64,000 nucleotides of DNA from Halichoerus grypus (Eukaryota > Chordata > Mammalia > Carnivora > Phocidae): positions 20,658,449 to 20,722,448 of the forward strand of contig NC_135718.1 in the NCBI RefSeq assembly GCF_964656455.1, given 5' to 3'. The first letter of the stretch is position 1. The number at the start of each line of letters is the position of its first letter. The notes below the pieces were generated by a model, which saw nothing but the letters and a program-made list of their open reading frames with translations, made no database searches and had not been told where the DNA came from. This document shows, piece after piece, positions 20,540-32,274 of the stretch. A program made the position numbers and the translations under genes.

Positions 20540-20860
20540 CTGTAAAATAGCTGACCTGCAATCTTCAAAAGTATCAAAGTTATGAAGTCAAGGGAAGACT
20601 GAGGAAATATTCCAAAGCTGAAAGAGACATAACAATGAAATACAGCAAATTATTCTGCACAAGTTCTTTGTGCTGTAAAGTCATTTTTGGGACAATTGGT
20701 ATCTGGCAGTAATATATCAATGTTAATTTCTGGCTTTAATGGTAATTATTGTGTTGTGGTTATGTAGAAGAATGTCCTTGTTGAAAGGAATAACACGAAA
20801 CTGTTGTGGGGACATCAGGTCAGCAACTCACTCTCAAGTCATTCAGCAAGAAAAAGTTCT
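20540..20860 (+). mobile_element. L1M-type 3' UTR relic
   Basis: ATCTTCAAAAGTATCAAAGT, GGGAAGACTGAGGAAATATT, GGGACAATTGGTATCTGGCA, ATATCAATGTTAATTTCTGG, GAATGTCCTTGTTGAAAGGA and CAACTCACTCTCAAGTCATT follow an ancient L1M 3' UTR. This is the same module type as at 5.4-5.8 kb. Confidence 0.65.
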
Positions 20861-20942
20861 TTTGCAGTTGCTTTTATAGCTATAGAAAGTATTTTAAGTG
20901 GCCAGTGTGGCTCTTTCATAGCCCATAGTCTATTAACAGGTG

Positions 20943-20977
20943 CCTCTCTCTTTCTCTCCCTCTCTCTGTCTCTCTTT
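20943..20977. repeat. (CT)n-rich tract
   Basis: CTCTCTTTCTCTCCCTCTCT-type low-complexity sequence. Confidence 0.9.
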
Positions 20978-20984
20978 GGAGTTA

Positions 20985-21150
20985 TGCAAACAGACAAATC
21001 TCTGTTCAGCTTTGCCACTTTTAAGTTGTGTGAATTGAATAAGAATATAATCTTTCAAAACCTCAATATTTTAATCTATAAATTGCAGATAATAATAGAT
21101 GAAAGGGATTAGCATAGTATCTGGATAATGTTAATCATTCAATAAAAGTT
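20985..21150 (+). mobile_element. MIR SINE relic
   Basis: TTCAGCTTTGCCACTTTTAA, AACCTCAATATTTTAATCTA, GATTAGCATAGTATCTGGAT and TTCAATAAAAGTT follow MIR in sense orientation. Confidence 0.65.
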
Positions 21151-21454
21151 AAGTGTACCATTATATTTTCATTGTTGTGCAAGTGTTTTTGTATCAAACT
21201 GAATAGATCTATCTTACCCTTTTTAACAATTTTTAAATATTCATTATTTTGATATGTCTTCTATATGTGTTCTTATTATCTATGTTGATAAATTATTTGT
21301 GCTTTAGATTGTTTTCAAATTTGTTGCACTTGTGTACAGCATTACAATGGACATCTCTGGGGCTATATGTTTGTTCACTTGCTCGCTTCACTCCTTAGGG
21401 TATAATCATAGAACAAACTGTAATTTCTCGATAAAAGACATGCTAGTCTATTTA

Positions 21455-21650
21455 AAATAGGGGTTAGCAAAGCTTTTCTGTAAGGATGCAGATATTTCCA
21501 GCTTTTCATACCATAAAATATTTGTTACAACTACTCAGCTTTGTCACTGTAGCAAAAAAAAAAAAAAGCAGTCATAAACAAGTGAGTGTCATGTCATCCT
21601 ATAAATCTTTATTTACAAAAAGTCAGTGGGCCATATTTGTTTGTTACTAA
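21455..21650. mobile_element. hAT-like DNA transposon relic (MITE)
   Basis: GGGGTTAGCAAAGCTTTTCT, GTAAGGATGCAGATATTTCC, CAACTACTCAGCTTTGTCAC, ATCTTTATTTACAAAAAGTC and GTGGGCCATATTTG follow a mammal-wide non-autonomous hAT element with GGGGTCGGCAAACT-type ends. A 14-A tract interrupts it. No transposase is present. Confidence 0.7.
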
Positions 21651-21654
21651 AATT

Positions 21655-22500
21655 ATGAAAGAAATTCTTCTAGTATTTTTAGTTTCAAAATACTGAAAAT
21701 CGGGAGGAAATCAACTTTTACTTTACGATAACCTGAATATAGAGATTGTACAGCATAATGGAGATCTGTCAGTGGCCATAGATGGAAATATGTTTGCTCT
21801 CATCTGGCAGCTGTGACTCCTGTCATCTGAGGTCCACTGTCCACTGACTTCTGACCACACTGACCCTCAGGCAGAGAAGAGCTTAGAGAAACAGTGCAGT
21901 GGTGCTTCAGTCTCTAATGTAGAAGTGTAATCAGCTTATAATGGATTTTATGCTTCGTTTTAAAGTGGAACATGATGTAGTACCAGTGTGGATTTTTAAA
22001 AAAGGAAGGGGCTATGGATTTAGTAGCCTTATGAAATAGCAGAGATTAAAGTCTCTAGTTTCTTCAAGGTTAAGCCTTGCTACAAGTCTTCTTCTGATAC
22101 TTTCTTGTATATTTATGTGAGCCATTTGATAATGACTTGCCTCTTTCTGTCTTAAGGTGGTTTGCATTTCTCCCAGTTGATAGCGAGGTTTTCTGGGAGT
22201 CTGGGCACTTTTCTGATTGAAGGCTGCTGGTTATGGGGGAGGAATCTAAGCAGCAGTTGTGTGATACAGCCTGGACTGACAGTGCTTTTGGGCAGAAGGT
22301 CAAAGGTGGCTGAGAAGGGGACTTCCCAGGATAGATCATCCTGAATTAACATTCCCCTACCACACAGTGTGTGTTGTTGTGGGGACTGGAGGTTCCTAGA
22401 ACTAAAGGGACTTGCACTGCAGTGAAAGAGAAATAGAAACTGTTCAGAATGTCCATTCTGGAGCTAGGCTGAAGATATCAATAAGATGGTATCACAATTA
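21655..22500. other. No recognisable feature
   Basis: Apparently unique sequence. A minus-strand frame at 22070-22339 (89 codons) overlaps equally open frames and has no motif. Confidence 0.45.
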
Positions 22501-22504
22501 ATTA

Positions 22505-22750
22505 TATAAAAGCAAAAGCAACACTTATATAAGACCTACTATTTGCCAAGCACTGTCCTGAGCTCTTTACATACATAACTCATTTAATTCCCAAAACACC
22601 CTATGAGATATATGCTTTTATAATACTCATTTGAGAGTTGCACAACCCGAGGGCAAAGACTGCTCAAAGTTACTTAAACAGAACTATAAAAAATAAAAAT
22701 GGCAGCACTGGTGTTGGAACCCAGGGGATCTGGCTACAGAGTCAAATTGT
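22505..22750 (-). mobile_element. MIR SINE relic
   Basis: Nearly full length: TTGCCAAGCACTGTCCTGAG, CTCTTTACATACATAACTCA, TTTAATTCCCAAAACACCCT and GTTGGAACCCAGGGGATCTG, in reverse-complement orientation. Confidence 0.88.
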
Positions 22751-23127
22751 TATACTGAGCCACATGATGTAATATGATGGCTTAATAGTAAATTAGACAG
22801 GCCCTAAATTCCCACAGCATCTCCAAGGGTCACACACATCTCAGGGTCCTGGCACAGCTAATGACTAACTTTTGGAAGTACCATACATGTCAGCTTCCAA
22901 TACCATGCTATAGAGTCTACATTTTATTTTCCCAAATTTCTTGTAAGATAGTTCCAGTTTATATTCTCGTTTGATAGATGATAAACCCATGGCTCAGTGA
23001 CATAAAGTTTTTCTTTCTAGATCACACCACCACTAAGTGGCCGGGCTGACATTCACATGCAAGCTTGTCTCTAAAACCCAAGATCTTAACAAATATCCTA
23101 TACAATTTCAGAATAAAATTATGGGAA

Positions 23128-23310
23128 ATGGAGGGCACATGGGTGGTTCAGTTGGTTGAGCATCTGACTCTTGGTTTCTGCTCAGGTCATGGTTTGGGGT
23201 CATGGGATCGAGCCCTACATTGGGCTCCATGCTCACCGAGGAGTCTGCTTGAAATTCTGTCTCTCCGCCCCTCCCCCCCCAAAATAAATAAATCTTTAAA
23301 AAATAGGAAA
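23128..23310 (+). mobile_element. SINEC, older subtype, with TSD
   Basis: Head GGGCACATGGGTGGTTCAGT, body GGTTTGGGGTCATGGGATCG, C-run and short (AAAT)n tail. The TSD AAAATTATGGGAA is perfect over 13 bp (23115-23127 and 23311-23323), although the body is diverged. Confidence 0.95.
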
Positions 23311-23329
23311 AAAATTATGGGAAGAGCAC

Positions 23330-26300
23330 TGGATTGGACTAAAGATATCTAAACTTCAGACCCAGCTCTCCTGTTTATCATTTGGAGGCACTGGTTAGTC
23401 ATTGCTTTTCTATGGGTCTAAGTTTCTTGCTATATAAAATGAGACCTTTTGTCTTAATTACTCTTCTTTCCAGTAAGCATGATATTGTATGATTCTGTGA
23501 TTTTTATATAAAAATATGCATGAGTACATTTTCAAATTCTAAATTATCCCAAAATATATTTCAGTCTCCAGAATTTAGCAAAAAACAAAGAAAAGAAACT
23601 TAGATAAATGGTACTTTCTGTCTTTGGAATAGAACACTAAAATCTTAAATATGAAATATCTACTTTTGAAAAATAAGCTAATGTTCATCTTTAATAGAAA
23701 TCATGTTGATTTCCTCAGACTCCATTTTTCACATCCATACTCTGGCTGTGTGAGTGCTAGCGCTCAAAGCGTCTGGTTTCGGATGCCCCACATATCACAC
23801 ATGCACTATAAAGACCACAGGAGTTCAGAACTCTCTGTGCCAAACTGCCATGCAAATCCCTGAACTGTATTTCCAGGCATCCTTCAATGCTGAATTTCCT
23901 GTCTATTTAACCAGGGCATGCCAATGAGAAATAGAGAGTGAGTGGACTATCATGTTACTATCTGCTCTGCATTTTGCAGGATACCACTAACTTGTGTCTT
24001 CTGACTCTTTCAGGGTCATTTCCAGTTTCTAGTTAAATGTAAGTAATATTGTGTCATAGAAAAGCTTTCACTGGGTTATTTCTAGGTTTATCTCATTTAG
24101 AATCTTTCTCTTCCTAAGTGCCCTCACTTCCCCTATACACATACCTCTGTAATATGTCTAGGACTCCTTCTACAGATTGTTGAAATCTGAAAGGTAATAT
24201 TCATTCCTTGTACCATTTAAACTGAAACAGTTTCCTGAACTTTTTCTCTCTCTTTTCTTAATAATTATGTGTTTCCAACACAGTTGATTGACACCCAGTT
24301 CTTCTTTGCTTAAAGTCCATGATATAAAGGCTGAAAATGCCACAGAATACACTTGCTTTCATAGGATTCTTTGGTTTTAGGACATAAAAATAAGACCTAA
24401 TCCATGCAAAGGGTCCTGAGGGAAAGCATACAATGGTGGGTGATGAGAAAGTCTCTGGAAAAGAGATGCATATGAAGATTTTCTACATCTTCTTTCAGAC
24501 ATCTTTAGGTGAATATATGATGCATGGAAGAGTGGCAGCCATTTTGTGATCATAGGGCATATGCCTGGGGACTAAGACCAACATGCTAAAGATGCTGAGT
24601 AGTAATATGGAAATACTTGGGTCATAAATGATGTTACTATTCTTCCTAAATAACCAAATCTGGAACTCTCTGGATCTTTTCGTTGAAATGATGAAAGCAC
24701 TGATCTTGAAACACCTTTAATTAATTGTTCTATGAATTTCAGCTGAAAGCTTTTGCTACATTATGCAAATCCAAAATAGCTATTTGCAAATTTTTTACAA
24801 TCCCTTCGTATATTGTAACATGCTTTATTTCATGATCCTGGTAGAAGTGTTATTTCAGAAGATGGCAACATATGGCAATATATGCTCCATAGCATTGCTA
24901 TGCCACTAGATGGCAATATATGCTCCATAATTTACTGTGGGGGAAGGGAATTTAAAATTGAACTGTCAAAAGTACACAAAGTTGACTTAAATGTGAAAAC
25001 ACATCAGTTTTGCTTATTCTGTAACCTGTAAGAATTATTCTTTAGATTAAGTAGAAATAAAAACAAAGGACATATTTGAGTGCTGGATCATTAGACAAGT
25101 AACCACCTCTAATTCCCTACCCAGGTTTTAAGAACAAAGAATACCCTATCTTAGAAGACTGTGTCCAGACAAAAGCTAGTGACATGCAAACCTGACTTAT
25201 CCCCTGTTATTTATGTGAGACAGGCTACTATGTCTATGGCACAGATGATAATTCAGGACTGCCATGTGTAAGGCAGATATGTCTCAATCCGAGAAGAGTT
25301 ACATTTTCTTTTGTGCCTAGAGAAGAATTATTTAAGAAATAATAACCACATGTCCAAATAGGCAGCCCAAGCTTTTGCCCAAATATCATCCTTTAGATAA
25401 CTTATTTTATTTCTAAGAGATAGTCTTAAAGATTGAAGCTGTTTTTGTTCTTGACAGAATATATATATATATTTGCAGACAGAATATATAATTGGCATGT
25501 GAGTTTTCTTCTGGGCCTTAATACATCAATAGAATGCTGTTATATAAAACATATCTTCTTCCAGATAAGTTTATGTATAGAATCAGCTGCTGCTTGGGGC
25601 ATCTGATACTTATATATGGTACATCACATGTTACACATGATTATTGTAAGATATTTTTGTATGTATTGAAGAGATAATATCTATACATTTATATTCAGAA
25701 TTTGCCTCATACACCCATCACCCTCTGGGGCCATCTGTGAATTTCCTATAGTTGCAGTCACATAGTTGTATATCAATAGATAGATAACTTTTTGAACCCA
25801 ATTGGTGAGTTATTTCACTAAAAAAAATATATTTTTTATAAGAACATGGACTTGAGAAACAGACAGAAAGTTAGTCAGTGTATTATTTGCTATCGTGTCC
25901 CAGTGGCTGGGCTGTTGTTTTTGGTGATAGGTCTTACTTAATTGCTTTTATTGGCCCATCATAGTCCAGTTAAAAAATAAACATCTTGTTTCAAAATGTC
26001 TCTTTCCATAATTAATGAGGAATTAATTTGCTTTAAGTCTGATGACTAGTAAAAACTAGAGAATCTTTATCTTAAACATTTATAGAATAACAAGGTCTAG
26101 AGTCATGGAATAAATGTATATCTTTATATAAATATTTTAGAAGAAGATATGCAATTAGTTTTCATTGGTTTTATTCTTCTCTCTGATGCAAAAATAAAAC
26201 AAGTTTTTTTTTCCCCCCAAATTGTCTGTTCTTATTCTCTCACTTAAAGATTGTGAGAAATCAAAAGTAGGTGCTAAAATTAATTGTCACTTTGAATGTC

Positions 26301-26569
26301 CTCCCCAGGAAGATTATGAAAAGCAAAGTGTTAGTATAAGACATTTTACTTGATTGTATTCCTAAAAGGATCAGTCTTGGATGGAGGCATATTTATATTT
26401 TTTCATCAGTAATTGAACAATTAACCTCATTTCTGAGTTTGAAATTACTGAAGGGTTTCTTACACAGGAAATTGTTGCAAAACATTCAATTCAGTGAATA
26501 TTCCATAGGGATGGACCCCCCCGTACCCATATCAATGGCAGAATTGAAGTCAAATAACATTTCTCATAA
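23330..26569. other. 3.2 kb without a recognisable gene
   Basis: AT-rich and apparently unique, apart from the local direct repeat at 24872-24929 and a short (TA)n at about 25462-25473. No frame above 75 codons and no named repeat. If the locus is conserved among carnivores, this is where unannotated regulatory sequence would sit, but nothing in the bases shows it. Confidence 0.4.
24872..24929. repeat. Direct repeat of 20 bp, spacing 38 bp
   Basis: ATGGCAATATATGCTCCATA occurs at 24872-24891 and again, without a mismatch, at 24910-24929. A further partial copy (GATGGCAACATATGG) precedes the first. Confidence 0.95.
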
Positions 26570-26740
26570 GGGGATAAACATAGCTAACCTTTTGTGATAG
26601 CCTACCCACTAGGTGACAGGAACTTAAAGTGAATTATCTCTAACTGTCACAACATTTTAAGATAACTGTTTTCCCCCAGTTTACAGAGGTGAAAATGAAG
26701 TCCAGAGAGGTTAAGTAACTTACTGATAATGGAATTTGTC
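26570..26740 (-). mobile_element. MIR SINE relic
   Basis: CCCCCAGTTTACAGAGGTGA, AAATGAAGTCCAGAGAGGTT and AAGTAACTTACTGATAATGG are the well-kept core of reverse-complement MIR. Confidence 0.85.
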
Positions 26741-26789
26741 TTTATTGCACACAGACAAGTTAATAATTATATAATTCTTCAAAAACAAT

Positions 26790-26843
26790 GCATGTTCACG
26801 TGTGCACATGTACAAGCACGTGTGTGCACACACACACACACAG
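26790..26843. repeat. Alternating purine-pyrimidine GC/CA tract
   Basis: Nearly continuous alternating R-Y sequence ending in (CA)n. It includes a 14-bp palindrome GTGTGTGCACACAC (26820-26833) and two CACGTG boxes (26797-26802 and 26817-26822). Such sequence favours left-handed (Z) DNA. Confidence 0.9.
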
Positions 26844-26959
26844 TACAAGAAAGATTGCAGGGTTGGGCTCATTTTAAGTTATTGATTTTCTAACTATTTG
26901 TGATGAAGAAATATGTTTCTCTAACCCATGGAAGAGCAATAATCTATGTTTAGAGAAAT

Positions 26960-27020
26960 AGTCTATATACAACATTGCTTAGAACATAGCAGATGCTTAG
27001 TAAACATTTGGCAGAAGACT
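26960..27020 (+). mobile_element. MIR/L2 3' tail
   Basis: ATTGCTTAGAACATAGCAGA followed by TGCTTAGTAAACATTTGG resembles the shared 3' end of MIR/L2 ('GCACATAGTAAGCGCTCAATAAAT'). Confidence 0.5.
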
Positions 27021-27554
27021 GAGTGCAATGGTATTGCATTAAGCTTTTATTTTTGACAGTGCAAACCATTTATTAACACTGTTTAAAGCTGTGTCAGTAT
27101 TTTGAGATAATATTAAAAATGTGGTTTATAGAGAGGCCTCAATCTGATGAGCTTAGGCAGGAAGAAACAATCTTGAATTTCCTAATTCCAGCAGAGAATT
27201 AAAATTATTCCCAAAGACGTGTTTAACTTTAGATGTGATTTGCAAACAAAACTCACCATGAAATCTTTTAAGAAAAGTAATTATTCTATTTCTGAGAAAG
27301 AATGCGTGCAAAAACACTATAATTCTTCCTGGTCCTTAAGTCTCTTTTTCAAATATTTATTTTACAAAACTACAGTAAGAAAAAAAAAAAACCTGTCCAA
27401 TGGAACAATTGATTCCAAAATTAGATTTTTTAAAAGTTTCTAAAGCTCTCCAGGTAAAAAATAATTTGAAATTGAGTTATCCAAGATACCATGGTTTTAT
27501 TAACGCTAATAAAGGAGGAGATTCCTTGAGGGAAATTCAAAATCAACCATATTC

Positions 27555-27767
27555 CGAGACACAAACTGAGGGTTTTAGAGGGGAGGGAGGTGGGGTGATG
27601 GGTTAGCCTGGTAATGGGTATTAAGGAGGGCACGTTCTGCATGGAGCCCTTGGTGTTATACGAAAACAATGAATCATGGAACATTACATCAAAAACTAAT
27701 GATGTACTGTATGGTGACTAACAGAACATAATAAAATAAAATAAAAAACAAAACAAATAAAACCCCC
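27555..27767 (+). mobile_element. Short L1 3' end, perfect TSD
   Basis: Only the last ~170 bp of a carnivore L1 3' UTR (GAGGGTTTTAGAGGGGAGGG, TGGGTTAGCCTGGTAATGGG, CAATGAATCATGGAACATTA) plus an A-rich tail. The TSD AAATCAACCATATTC is perfect over 15 bp (27540-27554 and 27768-27782). It is the sense copy of the outer 3' UTR seen on the minus strand at 32.9 and 57.7 kb. Confidence 0.98.
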
Positions 27768-27782
27768 AAATCAACCATATTC

Positions 27783-28982
27783 AGTGGTAATTACTTAGTA
27801 GCTTCTATATAATAAATAAAATTAGTTGTAGTTTGGAAAAATAGGAAGCATATAATGAAACATCTGTTTTAAACTAATTCTCAAGTCAGAAAACATTTCT
27901 GCCTCACTTAAAAGAAATAGGGTAGGAAAATACTCAGCTCATTTTTGATAAAATATTAATCTAGTGCCTCTTTATGAAACTGTTAATATTTGTTACAGAA
28001 AGTTAATATTTGTGATTTCTCTGTTCAGCAGTGTGGTTGAAGAATTAAATTAACTCATTTCAGAATGCTGTTATTTGCATTAGACTGTTGTTCCTACACA
28101 CAAAAGATTTACATTTCATTTTAAGACTGATAGGATTTTTTATATGAATTATGTGCAAGAAATGTTTTAAAGAACCAACATTCTTTCCTTTTTCTTTGTA
28201 CTACCAAGCTATCTGTTTTCCTTGCTGGGTGGATCAAAAAAATTAAATGAGCTAATGTTTTATTCCTTTTGCATCATCTTTAATAGCAACTGTTTCTTGA
28301 GTATATACCATGCTTAAGGAATGCAAGGGCTAGAGATTGGAAAGAGGTGAAGACTCGGTTCTTAAGGCAGAGCCTTACAAGGTGGGGCTGAGTCCTCATG
28401 TCTGGCAAGAGACAAGCCCCCTGCTCTCTCTGGAAAACTAGCATTTGTCCTCTGTGCCATATTCTGGGTTCTCCTTGGTGCCCAGTTAGGAGAATCTCAC
28501 TGAAATTCTTTATTGTACTCCTTATTCTTGAGTATTTCCCCTTCTGAGTATACCCTTCCCCTTGAAAAATATGTATAGATATCTTGGGATCTTCCCACAT
28601 AATCAGGAGTTTAGATTTTTACTTCTAAGATCCTTCTAGACTCTTGTAAAGAAGCAATTTGCATTCTTTATCAAATTAAACTTGATCCAGGGGGCCTTGT
28701 CATGGGGGAGGATCTCTACTCAGAAAGGGGTGATGGATTGACCAATGAAAGCTGATTCGTGAATACCCCAAACAAGATTATCCTCTTCCTTAAAGAATCT
28801 TCCTTTTCTCATCTCTGCCATCAGGTGAGGATTCTCTTCCTGACTAGCCTCAAAGGTTAGAGTTTGATGTTATTGCAAGATGTGGCAGAGTCCTTATACT
28901 TTTGAGTTTCTTTTAGAGATAAGCCAACGCACACACACACAAAATAAAGAACAAAAAAGGGAGGCACATTTTTATTCAAACA
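27783..28982. other. No recognisable feature
   Basis: Apparently unique sequence; a minus-strand frame of 106 codons (28280-28600) has no motif or splice context. It ends with a short CA repeat and the A/T-rich lead-in to the GC-rich block. Confidence 0.4.
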
Positions 28983-29210
28983 TTTTTTTTTTTTTTAATT
29001 TAGGGCTGGGCACTCCGTAGATCTGGGGAGGTGGGTAGATAGCCTGGGGTTTTCCCATCATGCCCAGCCCAGATGGAAGTCCAGAAGGCCCCAGGCAGCA
29101 GGTTCAGAGTGAGTGAGGACAGCAGCCTTGGGCGCTCTAGATCCAGTCCTGGCTTCCTGGGCCTGTCTCCTGTCTCAGGGCGGGTTGTACGCAGTGCTGT
29201 CCTTGTTTCA
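28983..29210 (-). other. GC-rich block next to a T-run; possible processed-transcript relic
   Basis: A 14-T run (28983-28996) is followed on the plus strand by about 210 bp of sequence much richer in G and C than its flanks (GGGCTGGGCACTCCGTAGAT ... GGGCCTGTCTCCTGTCTCAG). Read on the minus strand this is a GC-rich body ending in a poly-A run, the form of a retrocopied mRNA 3' part. However, no poly-A signal precedes the A-run, no frame is recognised, and no TSD is clear. AATAAA lies beyond the A-run instead. Confidence 0.3.
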
Positions 29211-29319
29211 TTGATCTAAACAGATTTCTTTTTAGTTAAAACCAATTAATAGCTCTCTTTCATGGAAGAGAAAAATAACCTTTATGCCAGAGAGTAAGTT
29301 ATAATACTTTAAAGGTTGT

Positions 29320-29790
29320 ATGGGTTAGGAATCCCTTTCATTGCAAGGAACAGAAAACTTCCCTATTCCTGAAGTAGCTTAAAACATTTAAAATATTCTT
29401 TTTCTCAAATAAAAAAGATTGCAGATGTCAGCAGTGCAAAGCTGGTGCAGCTTCTCAGTGATACTATCAAGGATCTTTCTCTCTGTTGACTCTGTTATTC
29501 TTAGTGTACTGGGATTTTATCCTCATGGCTGTCACCTCATGCTTCCCAGAGGCTGTTGTGTCTCCAGTCCTCATAGGAACATTCCAACAGGAAGGGGAGG
29601 TAAGAGGAAGAGGCAAAAAGAATAAGCTGTGTTTGTGTCCCATTGGCAAGAACAGTGTCATATCTCCCCCTCCCCCAACCTACTAAGAAAGTTGGAAATG
29701 TGCATTTTTATTTTTTATAGCTTCTATTTTAGAAGTAGTAGACAGAGAAAGTGATTGTGGAATGAATGGTGGTTCTCCACACCAAGGTGT
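29320..29790. mobile_element. Ancient interspersed repeat, family unresolved
   Basis: Starts ATTGCAAGGAACAGAAAACT ... GAAGTAGCTTAAAAC and continues with GGATCTTTCTCTCTGTTGAC and CTCATGGCTGTCACCTCATG. This is a layout I recognise from a mammal-wide old repeat, but I cannot assign the class with confidence. Confidence 0.4.
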
Positions 29791-30084
29791 CTGCCAGAGA
29801 GAGAGATGTGTGAATACTCCTTAGCTCGTTTTTGACATGTTGCTAACGTAAGTTAGCACTAAGTCCTTTGAGGAGTTTCATACAACTGGGGACTTTTTTC
29901 CCTTTTCAGAATCTAATACGTTTCCTTATAAAATTTTGGAGAGAATTTTCATTAAGAATCTCATATTTTCTCAAAATTATACTCAGTTATCAATACCTCT
30001 GTAAACACATATTTGTGAAACACTCACGTAATAGAATTTCAAAAAATCTTATATTTCTGTTTTCTTTCTATTTGGTTCATTTTT

Positions 30085-30265
30085 TAAAAAGATTTATTTA
30101 TTTATTTTGGGGTGGAGGGACAGAGGGAGAGGAGAGAGAAGCTCAAGCAGACCCCAGCTGAGCCTGGAGCCTGATGCTTGGCTCCCTTTCAGGACCCTGA
30201 GATCGTGACCTGAGCCGAAATCAAGATTCGGATGCTCAAGGGACTGAGCCACCCAGGCGCCCCTA
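30085..30265 (-). mobile_element. SINEC, older subtype, with TSD
   Basis: Minus-strand copy with tail AAGATTTATTTATTTATTTT, a diverged purine-rich middle, and head GGGACTGAGCCACCCAGGCG. The TSD core TGGTTCATTTTT is perfect over 12 bp (30073-30084 and 30266-30277). Confidence 0.95.
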
Positions 30266-30277
30266 TGGTTCATTTTT

Positions 30278-31394
30278 ATGATTCTTCATCCAAAGGCCTA
30301 TTCAGTCAGCTTGATGAAAATCATCACAGTGACCTGTATGCTGTTTTGTGCTGTTTCTCTGATGGAATTTTTGCTGTATTTGTGGTTCTCATTTGAGCAT
30401 TTCTAAGTTCCCAGTGTCCCACCCGGGGCCACAAAACATTTATTCACTTGAGAATGACTCAAATGTCTGGCGTATTTAGAGGGGAACTCCCCATTGTTCA
30501 CTAAATTCTCTTGCTGGGATGGCTTTCTCTTAACAGGTAAGATGTGGGATATTATTGTTGCCAGCTGAACCTGAACTTTGGTGCAGTATCAGGAATTAAT
30601 CCATTCCTTGAATTAGCTGAAATATCATCTTCCTCTTCATGTACATTCCATGGCCACCTCCCACTCTGTCCCATTCTCCTTCCAGAATCTCTATTCTCTG
30701 CCTTTGTGGTGGGCTTTGATTGAGTGGATCGTACCTGTTGTTCTCTCTTAAATTTGAATACCAGTGAATATCAGAGGGCACTGGGAAGACAACAGCAGTT
30801 TCTTTCACTGGTTTGGCTCCTTGGGGTTTCAGACCTCTCTGTGTCCAAAATACAGTGGTAAACACATATTCTAGAATTTAACAAAAACTCGAGAACCATG
30901 AAAAAATTTTCCAAGTCAAGTAAACAGAAATACAAAAACAACCCAGAATCTGAAAGGCCAAGGACTGTCTTTTGTGTGCATTAAAACAGCCAGAAGTGAT
31001 GAGAAAATGCAGTTTTGGAGAAGGAAGCCTTTATTGCAAAAGGTCTAAATCAGTTCTTAAGGGCTAGGACAAGAGGCCACTAGTCACAGAGGTATGTGCC
31101 CATTAAACCCACAGAGGCAGAAGAGATGGCTCAGTGACCTGGGCACAGCCTGTCAGCTGTTTCTGCCTCACCCACAGACGGTTCTATCTCTGCAGTTCCT
31201 GCTCCAGCCCCTGTCCGCCTCCTTCACACCTTCCAGATCCAGAGGCAGGTATCAGGAGGCCCTGATTTGAGGGTGTGGTTGAGAGTCAACAGTTTAATTT
31301 AGAGTCATAGGCAGTCTACTAAGGATGTCTTCAAGAATATAGAAGGTGGGTTGTGAACAGCGCTGAGGCTGGGGCTGTGCCCAGGGTGGCAGAA
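30278..31394. other. No recognisable feature
   Basis: Unassigned. GC content rises around 31.08-31.25 kb, without an open frame or a repeat that I can name. Confidence 0.4.
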
Positions 31395-31640
31395 GGTGGT
31401 TAGAAAGATAAAGACTTTGGCATCAGGGTGACCAAGGGTCACGTTCCGACTCTGCCACTGCTTGCTTAGTCCTTGGGCAAGTGACCTAAGTTCTCTCAGT
31501 CTCAGTTTTCTCATATCTCTCCAGAAATTACATGGAGGAAATAGTATCTCCTGCAGAATTTCTAAGAGGATCTAATGATTTAAGAAAATGTATACAGAGT
31601 ACTACCCAGTCCATGATTACAAAATGGTAGCAATTATTGT
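31395..31640 (+). mobile_element. MIR SINE relic
   Basis: Nearly full-length sense MIR: AAGACTTTGGCATCAGGGTG, TTCCGACTCTGCCACTGCTT, TGGGCAAGTGACCTAAGTTC and AGTCTCAGTTTTCTCAT, ending near AATGGTAGCAATTATTG. Confidence 0.88.
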
Positions 31641-32106
31641 AAAGTATCCAAATTATAAACAAGAAGTTCATGATTTAGATGTATTCCATAAATAGGGTCA
31701 GCCAGACAGGTGGGAGTTTCATGTCTGTGCTTACTCGCTCCACATAAAGATTTTTCTGCAGTGACGGGAGAAATCAGTTGCTTGGTAAACACATGCTAGA
31801 GATTCATCCTTATCCCTGCTGCGAAAGGTAACAGTGTGAAGACTTCCTACAAACTCCATCACTTTTGGAGTGTGTGATTAATTATTCATTAATATTTTCA
31901 TTGATGAAGTATGCATGTTATTTCCTTTATCTCATTTTTTCTCATAAATTTAATTGTTGGGTTAATTATAATCACTTTATAATTACCGTATTTTGGCATT
32001 AATTATATCACATCAAGCCATTAATATTATTCAGCATAAAACTAATCAAATCATGAACACCATAGCCCAAGGGGCTTACCTGTAATACCTTGTGTCTTTT
32101 TCCTGT

Positions 32107-32157
32107 TTTTCTTTCTTCTTTCTTTCTTTCTTCTTTCTTTCTCCTTTCTTTCTTTCT

Positions 32158-32201
<44 letters not shown>

Positions 32202-32205
32202 TCAT

Positions 32206-32274
<69 letters not shown>

